Of a stretch of 64,000 nucleotides of DNA, positions 38,711 through 48,207 are shown piece after piece. The notes beneath the pieces were generated by a model. It had not been told where the DNA came from and searched no databases. It saw nothing but the letters and a program-made list of their open reading frames with translations. The stretch's first letter is position 1, and the number at the start of each line of letters is the position of its first letter. The DNA lies in NCBI GenBank assembly GCA_947444195.1, contig CANEZL010000001.1:62001-126000 (forward strand). The letters run 5' to 3'. The position numbers and the translations under genes are program-made. The DNA is from Methylobacteriaceae bacterium (lineage in GTDB: Bacteria > Pseudomonadota > Alphaproteobacteria > Rhizobiales > Beijerinckiaceae).

Positions 38711-39331
38711 TCAGGGGGCAAGCGCCCGCGCCGCCTCGGCCGAGGCCAGGTCCTCCGGCGTGTTGACGTTGAGGAAGGGATCGACCGGCTGCGCGGGCCA
38801 GGACGCGGCGCGGGCCCCGTGCGGCGCGATGAAGTCGCCGACACGGCGCTCGCCCCCCGCGAGATAGGCTCGCAGCGGACCGCGCAGACGCGCCGGCCAC
38901 AGGGCGATGGTGTAGTGCTCCCGCGAACCGGAGGCCGCGATGGCCACGGGCGCCCCGCCGCGCGCCTCGCGCAGGCGCGCCACCAGATCGTCGGGCAGGA
39001 AGGGCGCGTCCCCCGACACGCTGACGACATCCGCGACCCCGAGGGCTGCCGCGTGTTCGAGGCCCGCGAGGATCCCCGCGAGCGGTCCGGGCTGGCCGGG
39101 GAGGGGGTCCGGCAGCACCGGCCCCGGAAAGGCGCCGAACCGAGCCGGATCGCCGTTCGCGCTGAGCGCGAGCCCCGCGCCGCATTGCGGGGCGAGGCGC
39201 TCCACCACGCGCTCCAGGAGCGTGCGGCCGCCGAGCCGCAGCAGCGGCTTGTCGCCTCCGCCCATCCGCCGCGCCCGGCCCCCGGCCAGGATCAGGCCGA
39301 GCACCGGGGGCGGGGCGGGCGTTCCGCTCAC
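38711..39331 (-). CDS. mobA: Molybdenum cofactor guanylyltransferase
   Basis: MobA attaches GMP to molybdopterin to make the bis-MGD cofactor used by enzymes such as formate dehydrogenase and nitrate reductase. The 206-residue protein has LILAGGRARRMGGGDKPLL (the nucleotide loop) and VSGDAPFLPDDL. FLNVNTPEDLASAE follows near the C-terminus. The GTG start overlaps the stop of mrp by 4 bp (GTGA), so it is likely translated by coupling. Confidence 0.9.
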   Translation of the reverse strand: MSGTPAPPPVLGLILAGGRARRMGGGDKPLLRLGGRTLLERVVERLAPQCGAGLALSANGDPARFGAFPGPVLPDPLPGQPGPLAGILAGLEHAAALGVADVVSVSGDAPFLPDDLVARLREARGGAPVAIAASGSREHYTIALWPARLRGPLRAYLAGGERRVGDFIAPHGARAASWPAQPVDPFLNVNTPEDLASAEAARALAP

Positions 39332-40470
39332 TCGAAGACGATCTTCGGCGCGGCGCGGGTCGCGGGCGCGCCGGAGAGCCCGGCCCAGAGCTTGGCCGCG
39401 ATCTCCCGGTAGGTGACCGCCTGCGGCCCGTCCGGATCGGTGGCCACCACGGGGCGGCCGGCATCGGAGGTCTCGCGGATCGTCATGTTCAGCGGCACCT
39501 CGCCCAGGAAGGGCACGCCGAGGCGCTGCGCCTCGTGGCGCGCGCCGCCATGGCCGAAGATGTGCGAGGCGTGCCCGCAATTCGGGCAGACGAAGGTGGC
39601 CATGTTCTCGATCACGCCGAGGATCGGCACGGCGACCTTCTTGAACATGGTCACGCCCCGGCGCGCGTCGATCAGGGCGAGGTCCTGCGGCGTCGAGACG
39701 ATGACGGCGCCCGAGAGCGGGGTGGCCTGGGCCATGGTGAGCTGCGCGTCGCCGGTGCCGGGCGGCATGTCCACGAGGAGCACGTCGAGTTCGCCCCAGA
39801 GGACGTCGCGCAGCATCTGCGTGATGGCCGACTGCACCATCGGGCCGCGCCAGATCATCGCCGTCTCCGGCTCGATCAGGAAGCCGATGGACATGACCTT
39901 GAGGCCGTAGCCCACCATGGGCTCCATCGCCTTGTTGTCGACGACGTTCGGCTTGCCCGAGAGGCCGAACAGCTTCGGCACGGAGGGGCCGTAGATGTCG
40001 GCATCGAGAAGGCCCACCTTCAGTCCCTGCGCCTGGAGCGCGAGGGCGAGGTTGCACGCGGTGGTCGACTTGCCGACGCCGCCCTTGCCCGAGGCCACCG
40101 CCACGATGTGGCGCACGCCCGGAAGCTGCGGGCCCTGGTTCGGCGGCGCGCCGGGACGCGGCGGCTGCGCCGGCGGCACGGGGCGGGGCGCCGCGTCGCT
40201 CTGGGCCTGATGGCCGGGACCCCGCTCGGAGGTGAGGCTCGCGAACACCCCCGACACGCCGGGCATCGAGAGGACCTTGCCCTCGGCGTTGCGCCGGATC
40301 GCCTCGAACCGCTCGGCCTCGCTCGGATCGATCAGGATCGAGAACATCACCCGGTTGTTCGGATCGACCACCACCTGCGAGAGGCGGCCGGAGCCGGTGA
40401 GCGTGGTGCCGGCGGCATCCACGGTGACGCCGTTCAGCGCCTTCATCACGTCGTCACGGCTGATCGCCAC
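39328..40470 (-). CDS. mrp: Mrp/ApbC-family iron-sulfur cluster carrier ATPase
   Basis: The 380-residue cytoplasmic protein carries Fe-S clusters to target proteins. The N-terminal about 110 residues are a MIP18/DUF59-like domain (DDVMKALNGVTVDAAGT...), followed by a proline-rich linker. The ATPase has the deviant Walker A ASGKGGVGKST and DADIYGPSVPKLFG. LVDMPPGTGD and the CxxC motif VCPNCGH, the site of cluster binding, follow. The start is GTG 40470, preceded by a strong GGGGAGG site 6 bp away; a TTG at 40485 is less likely. It overlaps mobA. Confidence 0.9.
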   Translation of the reverse strand: MAISRDDVMKALNGVTVDAAGTTLTGSGRLSQVVVDPNNRVMFSILIDPSEAERFEAIRRNAEGKVLSMPGVSGVFASLTSERGPGHQAQSDAAPRPVPPAQPPRPGAPPNQGPQLPGVRHIVAVASGKGGVGKSTTACNLALALQAQGLKVGLLDADIYGPSVPKLFGLSGKPNVVDNKAMEPMVGYGLKVMSIGFLIEPETAMIWRGPMVQSAITQMLRDVLWGELDVLLVDMPPGTGDAQLTMAQATPLSGAVIVSTPQDLALIDARRGVTMFKKVAVPILGVIENMATFVCPNCGHASHIFGHGGARHEAQRLGVPFLGEVPLNMTIRETSDAGRPVVATDPDGPQAVTYREIAAKLWAGLSGAPATRAAPKIVFE

Positions 40471-40661
40471 GGTCGGCCTCCCCAAGATCTTCGTTGAGCC
40501 AGGATCGTCGTTGAACCCAGAGCTTCGTTAGGCGTGCCGTCCCGAGCGGCGGCCGGCCCTCGGGCGAGGGCGATGGGCGAGCACGGGCCCCCGCACCCGT
40601 ATCCGGGCTCCTGCATGTACCCGAGCGTTCCCAGAACGCCAGAGCCGCGGTGCCGCAATCC

Positions 40662-40946
40662 TCAGCGCCGCCGCCCGGGCGGGATCGCCACGAGATTGCA
40701 CCGCTCCATCGGGCCGCGAACCACGCTGCCGTCCCCGCGCCGGTAGAATCCGTTCCGGACATGCCGGCAGCCGGGCGGTCCCCGCAGGCGCTGTACCCGC
40801 TCGATATGGACGCTGCGGTAGCGCCGGTTGGAGAAATCGTGGCCGCCGATGCGCACGCCGGGCCCGAAGCGCACCTCGGCGGCGGCGGGCACGGCCCAGA
40901 GCAGGGCGAGGGTCGCGAGGACGGCGGGTGCTGCCTTGGGGATCAT
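40662..40946 (-). CDS. Small secreted basic protein
   Basis: I do not recognise this 94-residue protein. It has a signal peptide (about residues 1-23, ending PAAAE). The mature region is Arg/Gly-rich with two cysteines (PPGCRHV, MERCNLV) and tyrosine-arginine pairs. The ATG at 40946 is chosen because it gives a signal peptide; the longer in-frame extension has none. It lies divergent from the stress FMN protein gene. Confidence 0.55.
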   Translation of the reverse strand: MIPKAAPAVLATLALLWAVPAAAEVRFGPGVRIGGHDFSNRRYRSVHIERVQRLRGPPGCRHVRNGFYRRGDGSVVRGPMERCNLVAIPPGRRR

Positions 40947-41094
40947 GCGATTCACCGTCCTCCCGCGCCGTCCGGTGCTGAACCAAGCCGGAACTCGTCC
41001 GTTGTCGGACCGACGATCCGGCGGGGAGGGGCGTCCTCGAGGGGCGTCCTGCCGCCCGGACACGATCCGCGACCTGCGTAGGAGAGACCGTATC

Positions 41095-41598
41095 ATGCAT
41101 CAGGGCAACCACCGCGACCACGAGGGCGCGAAGAAGCTCTTCGAACTGATCAAGGACGTGAAGATCGCGATGATGACCACCGTCGACAGCGACGGGACGC
41201 TCAACAGCCGGCCGATGTGGAACAACGACGCCGACGAGAACGGCGATCTGTGGTTCTTCACCAAGCTGCACTCGCCCAAGACCGCCGAGATCAGCCGCGA
41301 CAACCAGATCAACCTCGCCTACTCGGATCCATCGAGCCAGACCTACGTCTCGGTGGCCGGCAAGGCCGAGATCGTGCGCGATCAGGCCAAGATCGACGAG
41401 AAGTGGCAGGAGAGCCTGAAGACCTGGTTCCCCAACGGCAAGGACGATCCCGAGGTCGCCCTTATCCGTGTCCATCCCGAGAAGGGCGAGTACTGGGACA
41501 GCCCCAACAGCACCATGGTGCATCTCTACGGCTACCTGAAGGCGACGCTCACCGGCGAGAGCCCGAAGACCGAGGTGAAGAAGGTCGACCTCGCCTGA
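41095..41598 (+). CDS. Pyridoxamine 5'-phosphate oxidase-like / general stress protein 26-like
   Basis: The 167-residue soluble protein belongs to the FMN-binding split-barrel group (general stress protein GS26-like). Typical text is KIAMMTTVDSDGTLNSRPMW then GDLWFFTKLHSPKTAEISRD. NINLAYSDPSSQ-type text, here NQINLAYSDPSSQTYVSVAG, and VHPEKGEYWDSP end the conserved part. An AGGAGAG site lies 9 bp upstream of the ATG. Flavin and heme binding are both known in the family; here neither is certain. A hairpin follows it, so it is probably monocistronic. Confidence 0.85.
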   Translation: MHQGNHRDHEGAKKLFELIKDVKIAMMTTVDSDGTLNSRPMWNNDADENGDLWFFTKLHSPKTAEISRDNQINLAYSDPSSQTYVSVAGKAEIVRDQAKIDEKWQESLKTWFPNGKDDPEVALIRVHPEKGEYWDSPNSTMVHLYGYLKATLTGESPKTEVKKVDLA

Positions 41599-41624
41599 GG
41601 CCAGTCGGGGACCCGAGGTATCAG

Positions 41625-41650
41625 GACCCCGCCGCGCCCGCGGCGGGGTC
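41625..41650 (+). terminator. Hairpin after the stress FMN protein gene
   Basis: GACCCCGCCGC (41625-41635) and GCGGCGGGGTC (41640-41650) form a perfect 11-bp stem with a GCCC loop, followed by TCTCGTATG. Confidence 0.6.
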
Positions 41651-41726
41651 TCTCGTATGCGAGGCTTGGCCGTTGACGGCGGCCCGGCTTTGACGGCACT
41701 CCGGGCCCTCAGAAGGCGGGGTTCCG

Positions 41727-43019
41727 ATGCTCGATCTTGCGACGCGGGTCTACAACCACAACTTCCGCATCGATCCGATCGTCCGGTCGCTGCTCGATAC
41801 GGACTTCTACAAGCTCCTGATGGCGCAGATGATCCTGCGCCGGCACCGGGACGTCTCCGTCACCTTCGGCATCCACAACCGCACCCGCAGCGTCCGGATC
41901 GCCGAGGAGGTCGATATCGGGGCGCTCCGCGAGCAGCTCGACCACGCGCGCTCCCTGCGGCTCAGCCGCGGCGAGGCCACGTGGCTGCGCGGCAACGCCT
42001 TCTACGGCACGCGCCGCATCCTCTCGCCGGAGTTCATCACCTGGTTCGAGGGGTTCCAGCTGCCCGACTACGACCTCGCCGTGCGCGACGGGCAGTACGA
42101 GCTGAGCTTCCACGGCTCGTGGCTCGAGACCACGATGTGGGAGGTGCCCGCGCTCGCCATCCTCAACGAGCTGCGCTCGCGGGCGACCCTGCGCGGCATG
42201 GGCCGCTTCGATCTGCAAGTGCTCTACGCCCGCGCCATGACGCGGGTCTGGGAGAAGATCGAGCGCCTGCGCCGCCTGCCCGACCTCTCCATCGCCGATT
42301 TCGGCACGCGCCGCCGCCACGGCTTCCTCTGGCAGGACTGGTGCGTGCAGGCGATGCAGGAGGGCCTGGGACCCGCCTTCACCGGCACCTCGAACTGCCT
42401 GATCGCGCTGCGCCGCGAGGTCGAGGCGGTGGGCACCAACGCCCACGAACTGCCCATGGTCTACGCGGCCCTGGCAGAGGACGACGCGGCGCTGGCGCAG
42501 GCGCCCTACGCGGTGCTCGGCGACTGGCAACAGGATTACGAGGGCAACCTCCTCATCGTCCTGCCCGACACCTACGGCACCACGGGTTTCCTGGAGAAGG
42601 CGCCGGACTGGATCAGCGCCTGGACCGGCATGCGCATCGACTCGAAGGACCCCATCGAGGGCGGCGAGGAGGTCATCGCCTTCTGGAAATCCAGGGGCTG
42701 CGACCCGCGCGAGAAGCTGGCGATCTTCTCCGACGGGCTCGACATCGATACGATCGAGGGCATCCACGCCCATTTCCACGGGCGCATGCGCATCGGCTAC
42801 GGCTGGGGCACGCTCCTCACCAACGATTTCCGGGGCCTCGTGCCGGGCGGACGGCTCGATCCGATCTCCATCGTCTGCAAGGTCTCCGAGGCGAACGGCC
42901 GCCCGACCGTGAAGCTCTCCGACAATCCCAGCAAGGCGCAGGGACCGGAGGATCTGGTCGCCCGCTACCGGCGCGTGTTCGGCCTCGGCGAGCAGGCGGC
43001 GATGCCCGTGGTCGTGTGA
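41727..43019 (+). CDS. pncB: Nicotinate phosphoribosyltransferase
   Basis: PncB makes nicotinate mononucleotide from nicotinate and PRPP in NAD salvage. The 430-residue protein has [20 protein letters not shown] early and [19 protein letters not shown] in the middle. [12 protein letters not shown] and [14 protein letters not shown] (the histidine phosphorylated in the reaction cycle) follow, then the phosphate-binding [16 protein letters not shown] and [13 protein letters not shown]. Length is normal. Confidence 0.95.
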   Translation: MLDLATRVYNHNFRIDPIVRSLLDTDFYKLLMAQMILRRHRDVSVTFGIHNRTRSVRIAEEVDIGALREQLDHARSLRLSRGEATWLRGNAFYGTRRILSPEFITWFEGFQLPDYDLAVRDGQYELSFHGSWLETTMWEVPALAILNELRSRATLRGMGRFDLQVLYARAMTRVWEKIERLRRLPDLSIADFGTRRRHGFLWQDWCVQAMQEGLGPAFTGTSNCLIALRREVEAVGTNAHELPMVYAALAEDDAALAQAPYAVLGDWQQDYEGNLLIVLPDTYGTTGFLEKAPDWISAWTGMRIDSKDPIEGGEEVIAFWKSRGCDPREKLAIFSDGLDIDTIEGIHAHFHGRMRIGYGWGTLLTNDFRGLVPGGRLDPISIVCKVSEANGRPTVKLSDNPSKAQGPEDLVARYRRVFGLGEQAAMPVVV

Positions 43020-43202
43020 TCCGCGCGCCGGCGGATCGTCCCCAGCTTGCTCCTCCCTTTCCCCGCCTGCGGCGACAGGATTCACACGACGCGTAGGGCC
43101 GTGCGCACGCCCTCCCCCGCAGAGTGGAAAGGGCGCGGGCACGACCGCCCGCGATGTGTGAGTCGGGCAAGCCCGCGAGCGGGGCGCGTCGAGCGCGTCC
43201 CT

Positions 43203-45551
43203 TCAGCCCTCGATCCGCGCGAAGTCGGCGACTTCCCGGGTGGCGGCGCGCAGGGCGTTGAGCAGGGCGAGGCGGTCGGCGCGCACGGCCGGGTCGGCGG
43301 CGTTCACGGTGACCTTCTCGAAGAAGGCGTCGACCGGGGCGCGCAGGCGCGAGAGGGCGCGCATCGCACCCTCGAAATCCTCGCTGGCCACCGCGGCCGA
43401 GGCTTCCGTGCGGGTGGTGGCCAGCGCCTCGGCGAGCGCCCGCTCCTCCGGCTCGCCGTCGGCGGCGATGCGGGCCCCGTCGGGCTCGGCCTCGTAGGCG
43501 CGCCCGTCCCGCTTCTCCTCGATGCGGAGGATGTTGGCCGCGCGCTTGTAGCCGGCGAGCAGGTTCCTGCCGTCGTCGGTCTCGAGGAAGCGGCCGAGCG
43601 CCTCGACGCGGCGGACCACCATCAGGAGGTCGTCCTGGCCGGGCAGGGCGAAGACCGCGTCGATCAGGTCGTGCCGGGCACCCTTGTCGCGGAGATAGAC
43701 TTTCAGGCGGTCTACGATGAATTTTTTTACGTCGTCTGCCCAGTAATCAATTCGGCCGCCGAACAGCGAGTCCGATATATCTAGCCGATTAATGCGAGAA
43801 TTTGTCTGCCGACCTGTACCAAAAGATGATACCCCTTTGGTTCGTTCAGCCGAAAGACCGAGCCAGTGCAGCGCCTCTAAAACAGTAGGTCTATCCTCTT
43901 CGGAAATTTCCTCCTCTTTTTCAATGAAATATATCAGTCTGTCAATTTCACTTTCATTAATTAGCGTGAAGTTTGGTTCATAAAATGAAGATCGTTTTCC
44001 GATTGAATCTGGCGTTTCAATTTCATAGTGCGGGATGTTGCCCAGATTATATCTTCTCTCGTTTTCGAGGAGCAGGCGGATTACGCCGAGCGCAGCTCGC
44101 CGCAATGCATAAGGATCTTTGCTTCCGGTTGGCTTCTCATCAATAGCCCAGAAGCCCAGTAGCATATCAATTTTGTCGGCCAACCCAATGGCGACTGATA
44201 CCGGGTCAGTTGGTACGCGATCATTTGGCCCGAGCGGCTTATAGTGTTCCTCGATCGCCGCAGCGACGCTCGGATGCTCGCCCTGTAGAGTCGCGTATTT
44301 TCGGCCCATCAGCCCCTGAAGCTCAGGGAATTCACCAACCATCTCGGTTACGAGGTCGGCCTTGGCCAGCCGCGCTGCGCGTTCGGCAAGATCTGGGTCG
44401 GCGCCGACCAGCGGTGCAATCTCGCGGGCGAGCGCCGTTATGCGCTGGACGCGTTCACCCTGTGTGCCGAGCTTCTCGTGGAAGACGATGCTGTCGAGCT
44501 TCAAGAGCCGGTCTTCGAGCCGCACCGCCTTGTCGGTCTCCCAGAAGAACTTCGCGTCGGAGAGCCGGGCGCGCACCACGCGCTGGTTGCCGGCGACGAT
44601 CGCCTGCCCGCCGTCGCTGGCCTCCAGGTTCGAGACCAGGATGAAGGCCGGGGCCAGCGCCTCGCCGCCCTTGCGCAGCACGAAGCATTTCTGGTTGGCG
44701 CGGATGGTGGCGCGCACCGCCTCGCCGGGGATGTCGAGGAAGGCCTCGTCGAAGGTGCCGAGCAGCGTCACCGGCCATTCCACCAGGCCGGCCACCTCCT
44801 CGAGCAGGCCCTCGTCCTCGACCAGTTCGAGGCCCTGCGCGAAGGCGAGGTCGCGGGCATCGTGCAGGATGATGTCCTTGCGCCGGTCGGCATCGAGCAC
44901 GACCTTGGCGCGCTCCAGGGCCTGCACGTAATCGTCGAAGCGGCGCACCTCGATGGCGCCGGGGGCCAGGAAGCGGTGGCCGTAGGTGGTGGTGCCGGCC
45001 GCGATTCCCTCCACCTCGAAGGGCACCACGTCCGGCGTCTCGGTCTCGGGGCCGAAGGTGGCCACGATGGATTGCAGGGGGCGCACCCAGCGCAGGGAGC
45101 CCGGCTGCGCGGAGGCCGCGCCCCAGCGCATGGATTTCGGCCAGGGGAAGGTGCGGATGATCTGCGGCAGGATCTCGGCCAGCACGTCCAGGGTCTCGCG
45201 GCCCGCCCGCTCGATCACCGCGAGGTAGAACTCGCCCTTCTTCGGGTCGGTGACGGTGCTCGCCTGATCGATGGAAGCGAGCCCCGCGCTCTTCAGGAAG
45301 CCCTGCACGGCGGCCTCCGGCGCGCCGACGCGCGGCCCCCGGCGCTCCTCGCGGACCGCCTCGCCGCGGGGGGGCAGGCCGGCGATGTGGAGGGCGAGCC
45401 GGCGCGGCGTCGCGAAGGCCTTGGCGCCCTCGTAGAGCAGGCCCCGCTCCACCAGCGCGTCGGTGACGAGCTTCCGCAGATCCTCGGCCGCGCGCCGCTG
45501 CATGCGGGCGGGGATCTCTTCGGAGCGCAGTTCGAGGAGGAGGTCAGGCAT
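43203..45551 (-). CDS. glyS: Glycyl-tRNA synthetase beta subunit, with AT-rich insert
   Basis: GlyS pairs with GlyQ to form the alpha2-beta2 synthetase that charges glycine tRNA. The 782-residue protein begins [20 protein letters not shown], a family start, and has [20 protein letters not shown]. The late motif is [20 protein letters not shown], before an anticodon-binding-like C-terminus. Between these two motifs lie about 115 residues where I would expect about 35; the excess ([14 protein letters not shown] to RIDYWAD) is unfamiliar. DNA from about 43700 to 44480 is far less GC-rich than its flanks (30 % in 43921-43980 by my count). The reading frame is intact. The ATG overlaps the end of fic by 8 bp. 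Confidence 0.93.
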   Translation of the reverse strand: MPDLLLELRSEEIPARMQRRAAEDLRKLVTDALVERGLLYEGAKAFATPRRLALHIAGLPPRGEAVREERRGPRVGAPEAAVQGFLKSAGLASIDQASTVTDPKKGEFYLAVIERAGRETLDVLAEILPQIIRTFPWPKSMRWGAASAQPGSLRWVRPLQSIVATFGPETETPDVVPFEVEGIAAGTTTYGHRFLAPGAIEVRRFDDYVQALERAKVVLDADRRKDIILHDARDLAFAQGLELVEDEGLLEEVAGLVEWPVTLLGTFDEAFLDIPGEAVRATIRANQKCFVLRKGGEALAPAFILVSNLEASDGGQAIVAGNQRVVRARLSDAKFFWETDKAVRLEDRLLKLDSIVFHEKLGTQGERVQRITALAREIAPLVGADPDLAERAARLAKADLVTEMVGEFPELQGLMGRKYATLQGEHPSVAAAIEEHYKPLGPNDRVPTDPVSVAIGLADKIDMLLGFWAIDEKPTGSKDPYALRRAALGVIRLLLENERRYNLGNIPHYEIETPDSIGKRSSFYEPNFTLINESEIDRLIYFIEKEEEISEEDRPTVLEALHWLGLSAERTKGVSSFGTGRQTNSRINRLDISDSLFGGRIDYWADDVKKFIVDRLKVYLRDKGARHDLIDAVFALPGQDDLLMVVRRVEALGRFLETDDGRNLLAGYKRAANILRIEEKRDGRAYEAEPDGARIAADGEPEERALAEALATTRTEASAAVASEDFEGAMRALSRLRAPVDAFFEKVTVNAADPAVRADRLALLNALRAATREVADFARIEG

Positions 45552-46716
45552 GGCGGGCGGGAGTCTCGTTGATGATGTCGCGGATGCCCCGCGCGATGAA
45601 GTATTTCGGGTTCGCGGTCCCGGGCACTTCTTCGAGGATGCCGACACGCAGCAGCGTCTCGACGTTGAGCTGTGCGGAGCGGTACTGGACGTCGAGGTGT
45701 TCCGCGACCTGGGGAATGGTGACGACCTGGCGCTGGAACAGCAGATCGAGGATCACGAACAGGTTGGCCGAGCGGCCGGCATCGCGCAGGCGGGCACGAT
45801 AGTCGGTCTGGAGGGCGAGAAGCGCGTCCGCGGTGGTGATCGTGGCTTCGCATGCCTGGGCCACCACGTCGAGGAAGAACGTTACCCATTCGTGCCAGGC
45901 GCCGTGGCGCGAGACGTCGTACATGCGGTCGATGTACTCGTCCTTGCGCCGCTCGAAGATCGGGCTGAGGTAGAGGATCGGCTGGCGGATCACCTGCCGC
46001 ATGAACAGGTGGAGCGTGATGAGCATGCGCCCGACGCGCCCGTTGCCGTCGGCGAAGGGGTGGATGGCCTCGAACTGGTAGTGGATCAGCGCCGCGTCCA
46101 CGATGTCGGGAATCAATCCGGGCTCGTCGCGCTGGATGTAGAGTTCCAGCCGCTCCAGGGCCGCCCGCGCCTCGGCCGGCGGCGGCGGGATGAAGCGGGC
46201 GTTCTCGATCTCGTAGGCACCGATGAAGTTCTGGCTCTGCTTGAACTCGCCGGCGGCCGCCCGCACGCCCCTGTGGCGCGCGACGCCGTCGAGCAGGCGC
46301 CGATGCGCGTCGCGCAGGGTTCTCAGGGACAGGGGGACTTCGTCGAGGCTGCGGATCGCGGCCGAGAGCGCGCGCCGGTAGTTGCCGACCTCCCGCGTGT
46401 CCGCCGCGCCGCCGCGATCGGGGGCGCCCGCCTCGAGCAGGAGCAGGTCATCGACCGTGGTGTAGGTTCCCTCCATGCTCGACGAGGTCAGAGCCTCGCG
46501 CACCTGCAGAGGGCGGATGAGGAGGTAGGGATCCGGCAGGGTGCGGCCGATCCCGTTGAGTTCGCCCAACAATTGCGAGGCCCGGGCCACCTGTGCGGAG
46601 AGTCGGCCGAGGTCGAGTTCGGGCGGCGGCAGATCGTGCGGAACGAAAGCCCATTGCCCGCGATCTGTCGCGACGAGGCGCCCGCTCGGCGAGCCTGCGA
46701 AATCAGCCTTTTTCAT
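45544..46716 (-). CDS. Fic-family protein (putative AMPylating enzyme) between glyQ and glyS
   Basis: The 390-residue protein has the complete Fic motif [12 protein letters not shown] (residues 219-230), so catalysis is possible; Fic enzymes transfer AMP to protein hydroxyls. An N-terminal inhibitory helix motif, SSSMEG (residues 78-83, S-x3-E-G), marks a class II autoinhibited form. A C-terminal winged-helix part ([20 protein letters not shown]) resembles those of many Fic regulators. The first ATG is 46716, with a TTG at 46725 less likely. An AT-rich upstream patch with a TATAAA (46758-46763, minus) may give it its own promoter. It ends inside the glyS start. Target unknown. Confidence 0.88.
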   Translation of the reverse strand: MKKADFAGSPSGRLVATDRGQWAFVPHDLPPPELDLGRLSAQVARASQLLGELNGIGRTLPDPYLLIRPLQVREALTSSSMEGTYTTVDDLLLLEAGAPDRGGAADTREVGNYRRALSAAIRSLDEVPLSLRTLRDAHRRLLDGVARHRGVRAAAGEFKQSQNFIGAYEIENARFIPPPPAEARAALERLELYIQRDEPGLIPDIVDAALIHYQFEAIHPFADGNGRVGRMLITLHLFMRQVIRQPILYLSPIFERRKDEYIDRMYDVSRHGAWHEWVTFFLDVVAQACEATITTADALLALQTDYRARLRDAGRSANLFVILDLLFQRQVVTIPQVAEHLDVQYRSAQLNVETLLRVGILEEVPGTANPKYFIARGIRDIINETPARHA

Positions 46717-46805
46717 CAGGTGCAATCGCCGCGCGTCGGATTATCAAAAACCCGCCGTTTATAACAATCCATGGCACGGCCGGTGTCAGCTGTGACAATG
46801 GCGGT

Positions 46806-47735
46806 TCAGGCGGCGAGGCCGCCCGCCTCCGTCTTCAGCCACGCGGCGCCGCAGGCCTTGGCGAGTTCGCGCACGCGCAGGATGTAGCTCTGCCGCTCCG
46901 TCACCGAGATCACGCCGCGGGCGTCGAGCAGGTTGAAGACGTGGCTCGCCTTGATGCACTGGTCGTAGGCGGGCTGCACCATGCGGTGGCGGGCGCCGTC
47001 AGTCTCCGGCTCGCCGGCAGCGAGGTAGGTCCGGCAGGCGCGCTCGGCATCCGTGAACTGCCGGAACAGCATCTCCGTGTCGGCGGCCTCGAAATTGTGG
47101 CGGGAATATTCCTGCTCGGCCTGGAGGAAGACATCGCCGTAGCTGACCCGGTCGGCGCCCGCGGCCCCGTTGAAGTTCAGGTCGTACACGTTCTCGACGC
47201 CCTGGACGTACATGGCCAGCCGCTCCAGCCCGTAGGTGAGCTCGCCGGCCACGGGGGCGCACTCGAAGCCGGCCACCTGCTGGAAATAGGTGAACTGGCT
47301 CACCTCCATGCCGTCGCACCAGCACTCCCAGCCGAGCCCCCAGGCCCCGAGGGTCGGGCTCTCCCAGTCGTCCTCCACGAAGCGGATGTCGTGGAGGGCG
47401 AGGTCGACGCCGATGGCGGCGAGCGATTCGAGGTAGAGCTCCTGCAGGTTCGGCGGGTTCGGCTTCAGGATGACCTGGAACTGGTAATAGTGCTGCAGCC
47501 GGTTGGGGTTCTCGCCGTAGCGCCCGTCCTTCGGGCGCCGGGAGGGCTGCACGTAGGCCGCCTTCCAGGGCCTGGGGCCGAGGGCCCGCAGGGTCGTGGC
47601 CGGATGGAACGTCCCCGCGCCCACCTCCATGTCGTAGGGCTGCAGGATGACGCAGCCCTTGGCCGCCCAGAAGCGCTGAAGCGTCAGGATCAGCCCCTGG
47701 AACGAGCGGGTAGGCGCGAGATCGGCGTCGGACAT
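46806..47735 (-). CDS. glyQ: Glycyl-tRNA synthetase alpha subunit
   Basis: GlyQ carries the active site for glycyl-adenylate formation. The 309-residue protein has [20 protein letters not shown], then [39 protein letters not shown] and FNVYDLN-type text, here [20 protein letters not shown], follow. It ends with [18 protein letters not shown]. It precedes the fic gene by 89 bp on the minus strand. In most bacteria glyS follows glyQ directly. Confidence 0.96.
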   Translation of the reverse strand: MSDADLAPTRSFQGLILTLQRFWAAKGCVILQPYDMEVGAGTFHPATTLRALGPRPWKAAYVQPSRRPKDGRYGENPNRLQHYYQFQVILKPNPPNLQELYLESLAAIGVDLALHDIRFVEDDWESPTLGAWGLGWECWCDGMEVSQFTYFQQVAGFECAPVAGELTYGLERLAMYVQGVENVYDLNFNGAAGADRVSYGDVFLQAEQEYSRHNFEAADTEMLFRQFTDAERACRTYLAAGEPETDGARHRMVQPAYDQCIKASHVFNLLDARGVISVTERQSYILRVRELAKACGAAWLKTEAGGLAA

Positions 47736-47948
47736 CGTTGCATCGCGGGCGAGGGGAAGAGCCGGCAGCGTTTAAGTGCGCCCCGCGGGGTGTCAAGCGA
47801 GGGGATGCCGGCCGGTCCTGTGCGGACCCACACCGCAGCGTGGCCGAAATAAGGCGAGACCCGGAACTGTCGCGCTCACGGCCACGTTTATTGAGCAATC
47901 AAGGGACAACGGGCCGCCCGAGCCGGCCGAACATTCGGAAATCCAGTC

Positions 47949-48200
47949 ATGCGCAAGGACCTTCCCCTCGTCGCCGCCCTGTTCGCCGCCGCGCTGGCCG
48001 CCACGCCCCTCGTGATGTCCGGCACCAAGGCGCTCGCCACCTCCGAGGAGCCCGTCTCCGTGGCGCTGCCGGCCGCGATCACTCCGGTGGAGGTCGCCCC
48101 CGTCGCCGCGCCCGCCATTCCGGCCGAGAGCTGCACCCGCAAGGTGCGCGTGGTCTACAGCGGCTACGGCACCCCGAACGCGGCCTGCGCCGCCCGCTGA
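47949..48200 (+). CDS. Small secreted Ala/Pro/Val-rich protein
   Basis: I do not recognise this 83-residue protein. It has a signal peptide-like N-terminus (about residues 1-30) and an Ala/Val/Pro-rich middle. The last 23 residues hold two cysteines (ESCTRKVRVVYSGYG, NAACAAR). It is divergent from glyQ and converges with the S49 protease gene, 7 bp apart. Confidence 0.6.
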   Translation: MRKDLPLVAALFAAALAATPLVMSGTKALATSEEPVSVALPAAITPVEVAPVAAPAIPAESCTRKVRVVYSGYGTPNAACAAR

Positions 48201-48207
48201 GCCGTCC

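Noticed and set aside
43700-44480. Insertion sequence or intein inside glyS
   Set aside because: No transposase, terminal repeats or intein splicing motifs are visible, and the frame encodes continuous GlyS-like protein at both edges.
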